A model generated the notes under the pieces. It was not told where the DNA came from. It ran no database searches and was given only the letters and a program-made list of their open reading frames with translations. A program made the translations under genes and the position numbers. A stretch of DNA of 64,000 nt from Leptolyngbya ohadii IS1. Lineage in GTDB: Bacteria; Cyanobacteriota; Cyanobacteriia; Elainellales; Elainellaceae. The stretch covers positions 6,364 to 70,363 of the forward strand of contig NZ_NKFP01000002.1 in the NCBI RefSeq assembly GCF_002215035.1, read 5' to 3'. This document shows positions 1-8,664 of this stretch, piece by piece; position 1 is the stretch's first letter, and each line of letters starts with the position of its first letter.

Positions 1-257
1 GGGAAAAGTGATACAGCCTTTGAATGAGAGCATTGCTTGAAGAGGGACACTCCCATCGATGACTCTATCACTTGACCCGTCACCAAGAGACCGCTGCTCA
101 TCTCTCTCTCTCTCCTACCACTCCCATGCCGTTAGGCATTCCCTTCTTTATTCTTTATTCCTATCTGTACTTTTATTCCAATTTATTCTTTTCAAAGATC
201 CATCCTAAAGCACTTGATAAATAAGCTGAATTGTGGAGCAGGGATACCGCTCAATAC

Positions 258-407
258 CTGGGTTGACGAGATTAAGAATTACAAGCAACTTAATTGTAAT
301 GCGACTTTTTCGGTCTCTCATAAAACAAGTGTCGTTGGTCAATTATGCTCCAATTCCTGAAAAACCTGCTGTCTTCAGGTCAGTTCATCATTAGCTGGAA
401 GGGTTGA
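258..407 (+). pseudogene. Duplicated leader and fossil start of an ethylene-receptor-like kinase
   Basis: This stretch matches 11205-11335 base by base with scattered changes, from the GGGTTGAC-G/T-AGATTAAG block to TCTTCAGGT. In the other copy the ATG opens a 679-aa kinase starting MPPFLQSLLSSGPFI. Here the homologous ATG at 345 gives MLQFLKNLLSSGQFIISWKG and then stops at 405-407, five bases before the ATG of the kinase at 412. It is therefore a remnant of a lost N-terminal domain. It may still act as an upstream reading frame or promoter leader for the downstream gene (inference). Bases 1-257 hold nothing I recognise. Confidence 0.7.
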
Positions 408-411
408 TACG

Positions 412-1881
412 ATGAACTATTCTCGTTTAACCCATGCCCGTTGGAAAGCTTCTACTGCCCTTAAAGTCGTGTCGCTTTATCTGGTGATGGGATGCTTGTG
501 GATCTTATTCTCGGATCAGTTGCTCGATTACTTCACAGGCTCTTCCAGTCGTGTCCTGACCCGGCTCCAGACCCTAAAGGGCTGGCTCTATGTCCTATTT
601 ACCGCAGCTATCCTCTACTGGTTCATCAATCGTGAGACCCGCTCTAGCCGTAGTGCCAATTTCAGGCTCAAAAATGCTCTTGGTGAACTACAGACTACAC
701 AGGTTGCCTTACAAGAACTGAATGCTCAGCTTGAACAACGGGTAATAAACCGCACAGCCGAGCTTACAGCCCTCAGCGATCGTCTGAAAGAGGTACAGGA
801 AATTGCTCGGATCGGGAGCTGGGAATACGACTTGCTCACTGGACAAATTAGCTGGTCTGATGAAATCTTTCGTATCTTTGCTCTAGTACCAGGGCAATCT
901 ATCCCTAGCTATGAGCAGCACTTAAGAGAGAACTTTTCACCTGAAGAGGCAGCACGACTTAATGCAGCAGTGACACGAGCCTTAGAACAGAGAGAGCCGT
1001 ATGAATTGGATTTGCAAATCATTCGAGCAGATGGCTCAACCGGATGGATCTTGGGCAAGGGTAAGCCGATCGTCAATGAGCATCAGCAAGTGGTGCGCCT
1101 GGTAGGAACTGCTTTAGACATTACAGAGCGCAAGACCCTGGAAGTCGAGCAGCAGCACTTAGTCCAGATGAAGGATGAATTCCTCAGCTTGGTCTCTCAC
1201 GAACTCCGATCGCCCCTCGCTAGTATCAAGATGGCGATTCATCTACTGGAAATCAAGCTGGGTCAAGTCTTGCCTGTGCTTGAAGCAGAGAACCAAGTTC
1301 AGTGTCGGCAAATCCAGCAATACTTGAGCATCCTGCATCAGCAGTGCGACCAAGAGCTTGAGATCGTCAATAACCTGCTGGACTTACAGCGTCTAGAGGC
1401 AGGCGGCATGAGCAAGACGATCGCCCCCATCCAGGTTCTTGAATGGGTTGAGCAGGTTGCTTCTGCTTATCAAGAACGGGCACAGGAACGACAGCAGCAG
1501 CTACAAATATTGCTCCCTCCATCCGTACCAGACTTGCATTCAGATTGTGAGATCTTAACGAGTGTGCTGAGAGAGTTATTGACCAACGCCTGCAAGTACA
1601 CGCCACCCGGAGAAACCATCACCGTACAGGTCGAGCCGACAACAGCCGATATTCGGATTATGGTGCAGAATTCAGGCAGCTTTATCCCGCAAGCAGAACT
1701 AGAACGCATCTTTGATAAGTTCTATCGAGTGCCGGGGGGTGATCCCTGGAAGCAGGGCGGGACAGGACTAGGACTGGCGCTTGCCAAGAAGCAGGTGGAA
1801 TATCTGGGCGGGTCGATGCGGGCTGAGAGTGATGCAAGAGGCGTCAGGTTTGTCATCACTCTTCCGATAGAGATTGGCTAG
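412..1881 (+). CDS. Membrane-bound PAS sensor histidine kinase
   Basis: 489 aa. Two hydrophobic segments (about residues 17-36 and 57-72) anchor it in the membrane. A short coiled coil (about 80-130), one PAS_3-type PAS domain (about 131-240) and a HisKA/HATPase core follow. The phospho-accepting His is 263 in SHELRSPLA, the N box is ELLTNACKY and the G box is GGTGLGLALAKK. From about residue 115 onward the protein is almost identical to the kinase at 11294-13333, so they are recent paralogues with different sensor ends. No receiver domain is attached; the partner regulator is unknown. The ATG at 412 follows an AGCTGGAAGGG tract. The fossil start at 345 suggests the original sensor was replaced. 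Confidence 0.9.
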   Translation: MNYSRLTHARWKASTALKVVSLYLVMGCLWILFSDQLLDYFTGSSSRVLTRLQTLKGWLYVLFTAAILYWFINRETRSSRSANFRLKNALGELQTTQVALQELNAQLEQRVINRTAELTALSDRLKEVQEIARIGSWEYDLLTGQISWSDEIFRIFALVPGQSIPSYEQHLRENFSPEEAARLNAAVTRALEQREPYELDLQIIRADGSTGWILGKGKPIVNEHQQVVRLVGTALDITERKTLEVEQQHLVQMKDEFLSLVSHELRSPLASIKMAIHLLEIKLGQVLPVLEAENQVQCRQIQQYLSILHQQCDQELEIVNNLLDLQRLEAGGMSKTIAPIQVLEWVEQVASAYQERAQERQQQLQILLPPSVPDLHSDCEILTSVLRELLTNACKYTPPGETITVQVEPTTADIRIMVQNSGSFIPQAELERIFDKFYRVPGGDPWKQGGTGLGLALAKKQVEYLGGSMRAESDARGVRFVITLPIEIG

Positions 1882-1971
1882 CTCTATCCATTGAATAATC
1901 TTTTGTAACAGACGGTTTACCATTGAGTTGATACAATGGTTGAATCTTATTATTGAGGGGTCTGGCTGTTT

Positions 1972-2184
1972 ATGAGTCAGCCTCCATCGTTTACAGGGTT
2001 TACGGTCTATCAGGCATCCGATCGCATCATCGTCCGCTCAGGCTTTGAAGATGTCCCAGGCTGGCAAATCATCTGTAGCTGTCGATTGTATGACCAAGCG
2101 ATCGAAGCCGCTCAACAGGCTGCCCGGATTAGAAAATTGCCCTTGAGCATTGTGGATCAGGACATGGGTGAAGAACTGAAGTGA
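1972..2184 (+). CDS. Small GFTVY-family protein, copy 1
   Basis: 70 aa, unknown function. It shares with four other proteins in this window the pattern GFTVY, R-x-GF-x-D-[IV]PGW, [IV]C-S-C and a C-terminal helix A-[IL]-EAAQ-x-AA. It has no signal peptide or membrane segment. It lies 90 bp after the kinase at 412-1881, exactly as copy 4 (13412-13612) lies after the paralogous kinase, so kinase plus small gene duplicated as a unit. The conserved Cys and Trp suggest a compact fold or a binding role, but nothing more can be said. I do not recognise the family. Confidence 0.75.
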   Translation: MSQPPSFTGFTVYQASDRIIVRSGFEDVPGWQIICSCRLYDQAIEAAQQAARIRKLPLSIVDQDMGEELK

Positions 2185-2187
2185 TAA

Positions 2188-2415
2188 TAGCGGCTACCGC
2201 CGCTGCTAACGGGACGGGCTACGCCTGCTTTATCTGGGCAGGTTTTTACTCCTTCAATGCTCCGATGCTCATTGATCAGCAGGTCATCTCTTCAAGCACT
2301 GATTTATTCTTCCCACCTTCAATGCTCTTCTCGTCGATGCTCTCTCGCTTTTGGGGGTTTGGGGGTTTAGTGGGGACGCTGCGCTGACGCTTGCTGGTTG
2401 CTGGGGGACTGCTTA
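2188..2415 (+). repeat. Composite repeat, left half only (copy 1)
   Basis: It starts GCGGCTACCGCCGCTG, then a GGGCTACGCCTG tract, then TGGGCAGGTTTTTAC and TTCAATGC. It ends with a TTTAGTGGGGACGCTGCGC/GACGCTTGCTGG block. The same two blocks recur many times in this window. The inverted right half seen in longer copies is missing. Bases 2400-2570 match 14540-14715 and belong to the larger duplication that contains the next small gene. Confidence 0.7.
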
Positions 2416-2570
2416 CTTCAAGGGGTTCCCACTTAGGCTGCGTCACTAACAGGGCTGCAACAAAGCTCTAGAGTTTTATAGCCTTCTCAACGAACTGTAT
2501 TTCTTCCCGTCACATTTGAATTGACGGTTACGATCGTTAAGTTCCCTGATTATCGATCGTTTCAAGCATC

Positions 2571-2759
2571 ATGAATTCCACCCAAACTCTGTCTGGCTTT
2601 ACCGTTTATCAATCTGCTGGTTTTGTCACCATCCGGTCTGGATTTTCAGACATTCCTGGATGGCGTGTCATTTGTAGCTGCTGGTCTTATGCACAAGCTC
2701 TGGATGCCGCGCAAAGTGCTGCTCACTCTAAGCGACAGCTTCTGAGGGTCAGCAATTAG
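2571..2759 (+). CDS. Small GFTVY-family protein, copy 2
   Basis: 62 aa, MNSTQTLSGFTVYQSAGF onward, with RSGFSDIPGW and VICSCWSYAQALDAAQ. It is nearly identical to copy 5 at 14716-14904, and the 170 bp upstream are also nearly identical. The start ATG follows AAGCATC and is conserved in the duplicate. No known domain is recognised. A perfect 20-bp palindrome begins at its stop codon. Confidence 0.75.
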   Translation: MNSTQTLSGFTVYQSAGFVTIRSGFSDIPGWRVICSCWSYAQALDAAQSAAHSKRQLLRVSN

Positions 2760-2778
2760 GAAGAATATATATTCTTCC
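2759..2778. promoter_or_regulatory. Perfect 20-bp palindrome
   Basis: GGAAGAATAT followed immediately by its reverse complement ATATTCTTCC. It lies between two small GFTVY genes, starting on the last base of the stop codon of the first. There is no loop and no T-run, so a protein-binding site is more likely than a terminator (inference). Confidence 0.4.
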
Positions 2779-2827
2779 TACATCCTTCTGCCACAATTGG
2801 GCGCAAATAAGCGGGAGGGCAGAAGCT

Positions 2828-3076
2828 ATGAAACGTTTATTGAATACTGTTTTCGCTCCGTCAGCTTTGCCAAACGATGAAAGGGGCGGCAAGAACGGCT
2901 TAAACACTACGGGGTTCACGGTCTATCATGCACCTCACTGCATCACCCTTCGTCCGGGCTGTGCAGATATCCCAGGCTGGCGTGTGATTTGTAGCTACCG
3001 ATTATACGAACAAGCTCTGGAAGCCGCTCAAAATGCAGCGATCGATCGGCAACTACCCCTTAGAACCCACAATTGA
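2828..3076 (+). CDS. Small GFTVY-family protein, copy 3
   Basis: 82 aa. The first 27 residues (MKRLLNTVFAPSALPNDERG and a few more) are unique to this copy. The rest follows the family: GFTVYHAPHC, RPGCADIPGW, VICSYRLYEQALEAAQ. The usual CSC is CSY here and the usual GF is GC. It lies 68 bp after copy 2 and GGGAGGGCAGAAGCT precedes the ATG, so it may be co-transcribed. Function unknown. Confidence 0.7.
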   Translation: MKRLLNTVFAPSALPNDERGGKNGLNTTGFTVYHAPHCITLRPGCADIPGWRVICSYRLYEQALEAAQNAAIDRQLPLRTHN

Positions 3077-3295
3077 TAACCTGAATGGGGGCGACCGCTT
3101 CGCGCAGCCGCCAAAGGCAGATTACCTGGGAAGGGTACAGTCGATCGTTAAATGCCCAGTGGCAAAAACAAAAGGTCGCCTGCCACACTAGGACTGAAAA
3201 CTGTCACAAGTCAGGACTGTCAGAGCGGATACCAGGACTAAAAACGCTTTGTTGGGACGGGATGAAGCCACTATAAGCAGGAACTCTCGTCGATA

Positions 3296-4111
3296 GGGGC
3301 AGCTACCGCTGCTGGTAGTTCATGAGGGCTTCCCTCGTCCTGGGCAGGTTTTTACTCATGCAATGTCCCAAGTGCCTTGATTGTCCCCAATGACTCGATC
3401 GCCTCAATCATCCTGCTATTCTCTGACGATCGTTGATGCTCCCCAAATGCCTCGATCGCTTCAATCATTCAATTGCCCCCATTCCTTCATCTTTTTCAAT
3501 TCCCCTCATTCTCCAGTAACCCTGGCTTCAGTGGGCTTCAGTGGGGCTACGCGCTACGCTTGCCTGACGCATCGCCCGCTGGCGATGCTGGGATCAAGGA
3601 GTTCGAGAATGGATAAAACGATCGCCTGATCGCCTAAAGCACCGATCGCTTTATGGCGACCTGGCTCCGTCATTGTGCCTTATCCTGCCTCCTGCCCTGT
3701 CCTACTATGATTCCTGACTAGCTCACGACGACCGCACCGCGCTACGCGCAGGAGCGCAGCGACAAGCGATCGATTCACAGGAAAGGGCGAAGCAAAAGCA
3801 AAGCCTACAGCGCAGCGTAGCGAGCAAGCACCAGGCGCAGCCGGTGCCACTGAAGCCCAAAATCACTGTTGAAGATTGAAGGATTGAGAATTAAAGGGTT
3901 GAAGGGCATTGAGATCTTGAAGACTTGAGAGCTTAAGGGCATTGAAGGAGTTGAATCCTGCCCAGACAGAACGAGATGAGCTTTGCTCATTCCTTCTCTT
4001 CCCACCTACGGCGGTAGCCGTCATCCTATCAACTGGTAGACGATCGCCTCAAATTCTTACTGTAGAAGGTTTCTTACCGCTACTTTGCACCCTGTGACAC
4101 CTTCGCTACCC
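3296..4111. repeat. Composite repeat, full palindromic form (copy 2)
   Basis: The left block GCAGCTACCGCTGCTGG...CTGGGCAGGTTTTTAC begins near 3300 and the GGGCTTCAGTGGGG block near 3528. The inverted counterparts follow: GCGTAGCGAGCAAGCACC...GGTGCCACTGAAGCCC near 3817-3858, and CATTGAAGGAGTTGAATCCTG...CGGCGGTAGCCGTCAT near 3940-4024. A further shared tail (CGCTACTTTGCACCCTGTG, to about 4111) is also found after 8489 and near 25215. No convincing gene lies inside. It resembles a non-autonomous element. Bases 3077-3295 hold nothing recognised. Confidence 0.65.
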
Positions 4112-4123
4112 CCCTGTCTCTAT

Positions 4124-4435
4124 TCAAGAAACGATCGCTGGCTTGGGGCTGGTTGTAATATCTGCTTGTTTGATCCCTGCGGCAATCAGGGCTGGGGTTA
4201 ATCCTTCCTCGAAGTTATCTTCTTCGATGATGACCTGATGCTCAACCAGACGGGCATGAAACAGGATGGTGTCCATCCACCGCTGTTTATCCCACCCTGT
4301 TGCCAGAATCAGAAAGTGTCCAGTCTCCAGATCACACACTGGATACAGCTTGATTGCCTGAAGTCGAGGCTGATCAATGGTTGCTGCCTGTACCGTTTGC
4401 TTCAGAATGTCTGCGTAGCTTAGTGGGTGATCCAT
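4124..4435 (-). CDS. xisI: XisI-like fdxN element excision controlling factor
   Basis: 103 aa, the normal length for XisI. It has the family pattern YADILKQTVQ, LYPVCDLETGHFLILATGWD, DTILFHARL and a C-terminal region ending LTPALIAAGI. Its start overlaps the end of xisH by 16 bp, so the two are translated together. In Anabaena, XisH and XisI assist excision of the fdxN DNA element by XisF. In most cyanobacteria, as here, no such recombinase or element is adjacent, so the present role is uncertain. Toxin-antitoxin-like or DNA-maintenance roles are possible (inference). Confidence 0.9.
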   Translation of the reverse strand: MDHPLSYADILKQTVQAATIDQPRLQAIKLYPVCDLETGHFLILATGWDKQRWMDTILFHARLVEHQVIIEEDNFEEGLTPALIAAGIKQADITTSPKPAIVS

Positions 4436-4839
4436 TGCAGAATCTCCTCCGCGATCGGTTCGTAAACTAATAAGTTGATTCTATTGCGCCTGACCGCTAA
4501 CTGAAAAATCGGCTTTTGAAAATGCTTGAGGTAAATCTCTTGACTCACGGCTAAATACAACTGTCGCTCTGCGTCCTGCTCCTCTAATGCCCATTGATAA
4601 AGCTGGAGTTGTCCCATTGTTTTTTCCAGCTCACTAATGACTGAGGGAGCATCAAAGTCTTTCACTTCTACGGCAATCTTGCGTCCCTGCTTTTCGGCAG
4701 TGAAAAACTTCTCGGCTCCCAGGTCAGCTTTAAGCAGAGTTTGTTCCAGTACCAGAATTAACGGATCGTCTGTGATTGTCCATCCGTCTTTTTCCAGGGT
4801 GCGACGGAGAGGAAAGTGTAAATCGTCTCGCTTGGACAT
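4420..4839 (-). CDS. xisH: XisH-like fdxN element excision controlling factor
   Basis: 139 aa. Starts MSKRDDLHFPLRRTLEKDGW and contains the restriction-nuclease-like core AEKQGRKIAVEVKDF, with the E-x-K typical of XisH (an endonuclease-like fold). SVISELEKTMGQLQLYQWAL follows, as in the family. It is the first gene of the xisH-xisI pair. No XisF-like recombinase is seen in the window. Upstream, at 4930-5012, lies a fragment of the composite repeat. Confidence 0.9.
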   Translation of the reverse strand: MSKRDDLHFPLRRTLEKDGWTITDDPLILVLEQTLLKADLGAEKFFTAEKQGRKIAVEVKDFDAPSVISELEKTMGQLQLYQWALEEQDAERQLYLAVSQEIYLKHFQKPIFQLAVRRNRINLLVYEPIAEEILQWITH

Positions 4840-4929
4840 TGTGATTCATCTTAATGGGAAAAAGCCCCTAGACAGTATAGCTAGAAGCTTGCTACAGCGG
4901 GGATTGTGGGCTAAGCAATCTGCTCTAGA

Positions 4930-5012
4930 ACCAATGGTAAAATCCTGCCCAACAGAAAGAACAAGCATGGCGCAGCTCTCTTCATTTCCAAACACGGCGG
5001 TAGCCGTCATGG
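4930..5012. repeat. Composite repeat, right-end fragment (copy 3)
   Basis: AATCCTGCCCAACAGA, then ATGGCGCAGCTCTCTTCATTTCC, ending CGGCGGTAGCCGTCATGGA. This matches the inverted end blocks near 10600-10668 and 23190-23255. It sits directly upstream of the CHAT protein gene and may have brought or disrupted its promoter. Confidence 0.55.
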
Positions 5013-5099
5013 ACTCATTTTCTCTAGACCCCTATTGAGTTGCTTCTGCCTCCATTCAATACAATTAAAGCGTCTGCAAATAATGATGCTTTGCTCGAA

Positions 5100-7784
5100 A
5101 TGAACGATCGCACAAAAGCAATTCTATTTCTGGCAGCTCAACCCTCCTCCACGGCAAGACTTCGCCTCGATGAAGAGATTCGTGAAATTGAGGCAGGCTT
5201 GCAAAGGTCGAGATACCGCGATCGATTCCGGCTCAAGCAACAGTGGGCTGTCCGCTCGAGAGATTTACAAAGGGCGATGCTCGATTATCGACCTCAGATT
5301 GTTCACTTTTCCGGGCATGGTGTGGGGCAGACAACAGCGCAGGAGGAGCAATCTTCTGAGGGAACACGCAAACTGGTGCCCTTCGATCCGGTAGAAGTCT
5401 TTGAAGAGGGATTGATCTTTGAAGACCAGTCCGGACAACCCCAACTCGTCACGACAGAGGCATTAGCGGCACTGTTTGAACTCTTTCGAGAGTCTGTCGA
5501 GTGTGTCGTGCTGAATGCCTGCTACTCAGAACGACAGGCTCAGGCGATCGCCAACCATATCCCTTACGTCATCGGCATGAACCAGGCAATTGCTGACAAA
5601 GCCGCGATCGAGTTCTCCGTCGCCTTCTATGATGCGATTGGGGCGGGCAGAGATATCAAGTTCGCCTTTGACCTGGCTACTGTCGCCATTAAGATGGCAG
5701 GTATTGCCCAGGATCACATTCCCGTCCTGATTACCCATCGACCAGACAGACCTCCTGCCCCAACCCCTGCCACGATCGCCTTCTCGACCTACAACCCTCA
5801 GACGTTTACGGGAAGGGAAGCAGAGACGAGGATGATTTGTGAGCAGCTCCAAGGCAATTGTCGGATTGTAGCGATCGTCGGTATGACCGGCGTAGGTAAG
5901 ACGACTCTTGCAGAACGGACGATCGATCAACTCGTTCAGGAAGAAGAAGCACTGCCCTATGTCCGCTTCAGCCTAGACGATCGCTTCATTGGAGTTGATT
6001 TCTCCAGTAGTGGCGCGGCACTGCTCAGAGAACTGAGGGATGAATTGACACTAGAAGACCAGCAAGATCCTGCTAATCTGGTCAATCACATCATTAGCAG
6101 GCTACAAAGCCATCCCTGTCGGCTTCAGATTGATTCGCTGGAAAGACTGCTGAAGGGCAATGAACAGGAAGGGTGGAGTGAGTTCACTGACCCCCTCTGG
6201 CTCTCACTGCTGCAACGGGTGCTGTCTGCAAACCAGCTAGGGAGTCAACTGATTCTCACCACTCAGGATATTCCTGGAGATTTGGAGAGCGTGGGCGATC
6301 GTTTCAACCAATTTTGGTTCTGCCAGCCGCTCCAAGGATTGAGTCAGCAGGAGCAGTTAGAACTGTTTCACAAGTTGGGATTGGTGGATGACCAAGAACG
6401 TTTGAAGCGCATTGGGCAGTTCTACGATGGGCATCCCTTAGTGTTGCAAGTCATCGCAGATGAAATTAAACAACGTCCTTTCAATGGCAGTGTTCAGAGC
6501 TATTGGCAGCGATATGGGGAGGAGTTTGAGGCAGTAACTCCCCAGGGCAAGGTCGATCGCTCCCGTACCTTTAGAACTCGTGTCAGGCAAAGAGTGGAGC
6601 AAACGATCGATTCTCTACCTAATTCTGCCAAGCAGATGCTCTGTGCCTGTTCAGTCTTCCGTCGCCCCGTGCCGGAAACCTTCTGGATTGAGATGAGTGA
6701 AGGTGATGACCCCTATGCGGCTTTTGATCTCCTTCAGGGGCGCAAGCTGGTGGAATATGTCGATGTCCCTGGTCAGCCTTCTCTTGTGCGTCAGCATAAT
6801 CTTATCCGCTCCGTCAGCTATAGCTTGCTCAAAACAGATAACGAGCAGTGGGAATGGGCAGAACGAAAAGCCGCTGACCTTTGGCTCACTGCTTATGTGC
6901 CGCTTGATGATGCACCTAACATTGAAACCATTCGGGGCTATCTAGAGGCATTTGACCATTTCTGTGAAATTCAAGATTGGGACAATGTTAAAGAAGTGTC
7001 TTCAACTCGATTAAACACACCCACTCAAGACGACCTCGGCGGGCAACTTTACACCTGGGGCTATTTCCAAGAAAACGTGCTGTTCCATAAGAAGCAGCTA
7101 GAAATGGCACGAATTCATGACGATAAACAAGAAACAGCTTGGGCACTGTGTAATTTGGGCAATGCTTACTTCAGCCTCGGTCAGTACCCTCAAGCTATCA
7201 ACTTCCACCAGCAATCGCTCTCCATCGCACGAGAAATTGACGATCGAAAGGGGGGAGGCGTTTCGTTAGGCAATTTGGGAGGTGTTTACGCCAGCCTTGG
7301 TCAGTATCCACAAGCCATCAACTTCTATCAACAATCCCTCTCCATCGCACAAGAAATTGGCGATCGATTCGGGGAAGGTAGGGCGCTAGGCAATTTGGGA
7401 CTGGCTTATGACAGGCTCGGTCAGTACTCGCAAGCTATCGGCTTCCACCAACAATATCTCTCTATCGCACAAGAGATTAACTATCAATATGGAGAGGTTA
7501 ACGCACTTGTCAATCTGGGTGAAGCCCAACGCAAGCTCCAGCAATACTCAGAGTCTCTCGCCAATAACCAAGCAGCACTACAACTCACTCAAGAAATTGG
7601 CGATCGCGCCAACGAAGCCGAAGCCCTCCTCAACCTCGCCAAACTCTATCATGACCTCAACGACACCCCCACTGCTCTCCCCCTCTGCCAGCAAGCTCTG
7701 GCTCTAGCCTCTGAACTCGGTATCCCCCTCAAAGCCGATTGTGAGGAACTGCTGGACAAGTTGACTAATGGGGATAAGTCATAG
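5100..7784 (+). CDS. CHAT protease - STAND NTPase - TPR protein
   Basis: 894 aa from the ATG at 5100; a TTG start at 5040 is possible but unlikely. The CHAT (caspase-like) domain fills about residues 1-215, with His73 in VHFSGHG and Cys141 in VVLNACYS. An NB-ARC/STAND NTPase follows, with a Walker A motif GMTGVGKTT near 261-269, a sensor-like LILTTQDI and a winged-helix region. Four to five TPRs form the C-terminus (from about 670), each with YPQAINFHQQSLSIAREI-like helices. Such proteins are thought to sense a trigger through the repeats, oligomerise through the NTPase and release protease activity, often in programmed death or phage defence. No partner gene is obvious next to it. Confidence 0.85.
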   Translation: MNDRTKAILFLAAQPSSTARLRLDEEIREIEAGLQRSRYRDRFRLKQQWAVRSRDLQRAMLDYRPQIVHFSGHGVGQTTAQEEQSSEGTRKLVPFDPVEVFEEGLIFEDQSGQPQLVTTEALAALFELFRESVECVVLNACYSERQAQAIANHIPYVIGMNQAIADKAAIEFSVAFYDAIGAGRDIKFAFDLATVAIKMAGIAQDHIPVLITHRPDRPPAPTPATIAFSTYNPQTFTGREAETRMICEQLQGNCRIVAIVGMTGVGKTTLAERTIDQLVQEEEALPYVRFSLDDRFIGVDFSSSGAALLRELRDELTLEDQQDPANLVNHIISRLQSHPCRLQIDSLERLLKGNEQEGWSEFTDPLWLSLLQRVLSANQLGSQLILTTQDIPGDLESVGDRFNQFWFCQPLQGLSQQEQLELFHKLGLVDDQERLKRIGQFYDGHPLVLQVIADEIKQRPFNGSVQSYWQRYGEEFEAVTPQGKVDRSRTFRTRVRQRVEQTIDSLPNSAKQMLCACSVFRRPVPETFWIEMSEGDDPYAAFDLLQGRKLVEYVDVPGQPSLVRQHNLIRSVSYSLLKTDNEQWEWAERKAADLWLTAYVPLDDAPNIETIRGYLEAFDHFCEIQDWDNVKEVSSTRLNTPTQDDLGGQLYTWGYFQENVLFHKKQLEMARIHDDKQETAWALCNLGNAYFSLGQYPQAINFHQQSLSIAREIDDRKGGGVSLGNLGGVYASLGQYPQAINFYQQSLSIAQEIGDRFGEGRALGNLGLAYDRLGQYSQAIGFHQQYLSIAQEINYQYGEVNALVNLGEAQRKLQQYSESLANNQAALQLTQEIGDRANEAEALLNLAKLYHDLNDTPTALPLCQQALALASELGIPLKADCEELLDKLTNGDKS

Positions 7785-7866
7785 GAAGAGGAATGAGAAT
7801 GTGACATCTTTCGATCGTCTCTTGCTGGATGAACTGGAACAGCAGGCAACAAGGGGAAAGGCGATC

Positions 7867-7910
7867 GGTTGTGTAAAATCTGGGCAATAAAGTTCAAGTT
7901 TTACACAACC
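7867..7910. terminator. 44-bp inverted repeat, terminator-like
   Basis: GGTTGTGTAAAA and its exact inverse TTTTACACAACC are separated by 20 bases, 82 bp after the CHAT gene stop. A second copy of identical length lies at 45927-45970, also downstream of a gene (46055-46264, minus). It could be a terminator or a mobile palindrome. Confidence 0.45.
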
Positions 7911-7933
7911 TAGTCAAGCAAAGCATTTCCTAT

Positions 7934-8562
7934 GGGCAGCTACCGCTGCTGGTATTTTAGGGAGGGCTGCGCCTGTCTTTCTGGGCAAATTTTACCCTTC
8001 CAGTGATCATCAGAGCACTGTTCTTCCTTTTACCTATTCAATGACCTTAGAAGCACTGTTTCTGCTTTTTACTCTTTCAGTGTACCTATCTGCACTGTTC
8101 TTCCTTTTATCCATTTAGTGAACATCAGAGCACTGTTTCTGCTTTTTGCTCCTTGTCATGCTCTGATGTTCACCGATAGGCAGTTGTTCTAGCAGCACTA
8201 TTTCTCTTTTTGTCCTTTTGCTGCATCCCTTAAAGCATTGATGTAACTTGTTTCTGGGCTTCAGTGGGGGCTACGCTGCGCTTGCCTGACGCATAAGCTG
8301 GTGCCACTGAAACACCAGAATCACTGTTGAAGATTGAAGACTTCAAGACCTGAAGATTTGAAGACTTGAAGGCTTAAAAGCTTAAGGGCATTGAAGAAGT
8401 TGAATCTTGCCCAGACAAAACGAGATGAGCTTTGCTCATTCCTTCTCTCCCCACTTACGGCGGTAGCCGTCATCATATCAACTTCTGGGCGATCGCCTCA
8501 AACCTTTGCTATATCAGGCTTCTTATCGCTACTTTGCGCTCTGTTGCACCTTCGCTACCCCC
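7934..8562. repeat. Composite repeat, full form with shared tail (copy 4)
   Basis: The left end GCAGCTACCGCTGCTGG is near 7936. The interior has several near-repeats of GCACTGTT-C/T-TTCCTTTTACC type (8000-8230). GGGCTTCAGTGGGGGCTACG is at 8259, then GGTGCCACTGAAACACC. The inverted right end TTGAATCTTGCCCAGAC...CGGCGGTAGCCGTCAT runs 8400-8473. The tail TTATCGCTACTTTGCGCTC reaches about 8562. No gene inside. The stretch 7785-9232 otherwise contains only the inverted repeat at 7867 and the paired motifs at 8665-8817. Confidence 0.65.
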
Positions 8563-8664
8563 TACCGTTCTTATAGTCCTTTGGGAGGAGTAGGGGAGGC
8601 AGAGCCGCTGGAAGGCATTGGCAAGGTAGAGGGGTAGAGGCTGGATAGTATCAGTATTGACGGG

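Noticed and set aside
2181-2387. 68-aa frame after the first GFTVY gene
   Set aside because: It is the translation of composite repeat copy 1.
3085-3276. 63-aa frame before composite repeat copy 2
   Set aside because: Composition is random-like and it begins inside non-coding sequence; no support.
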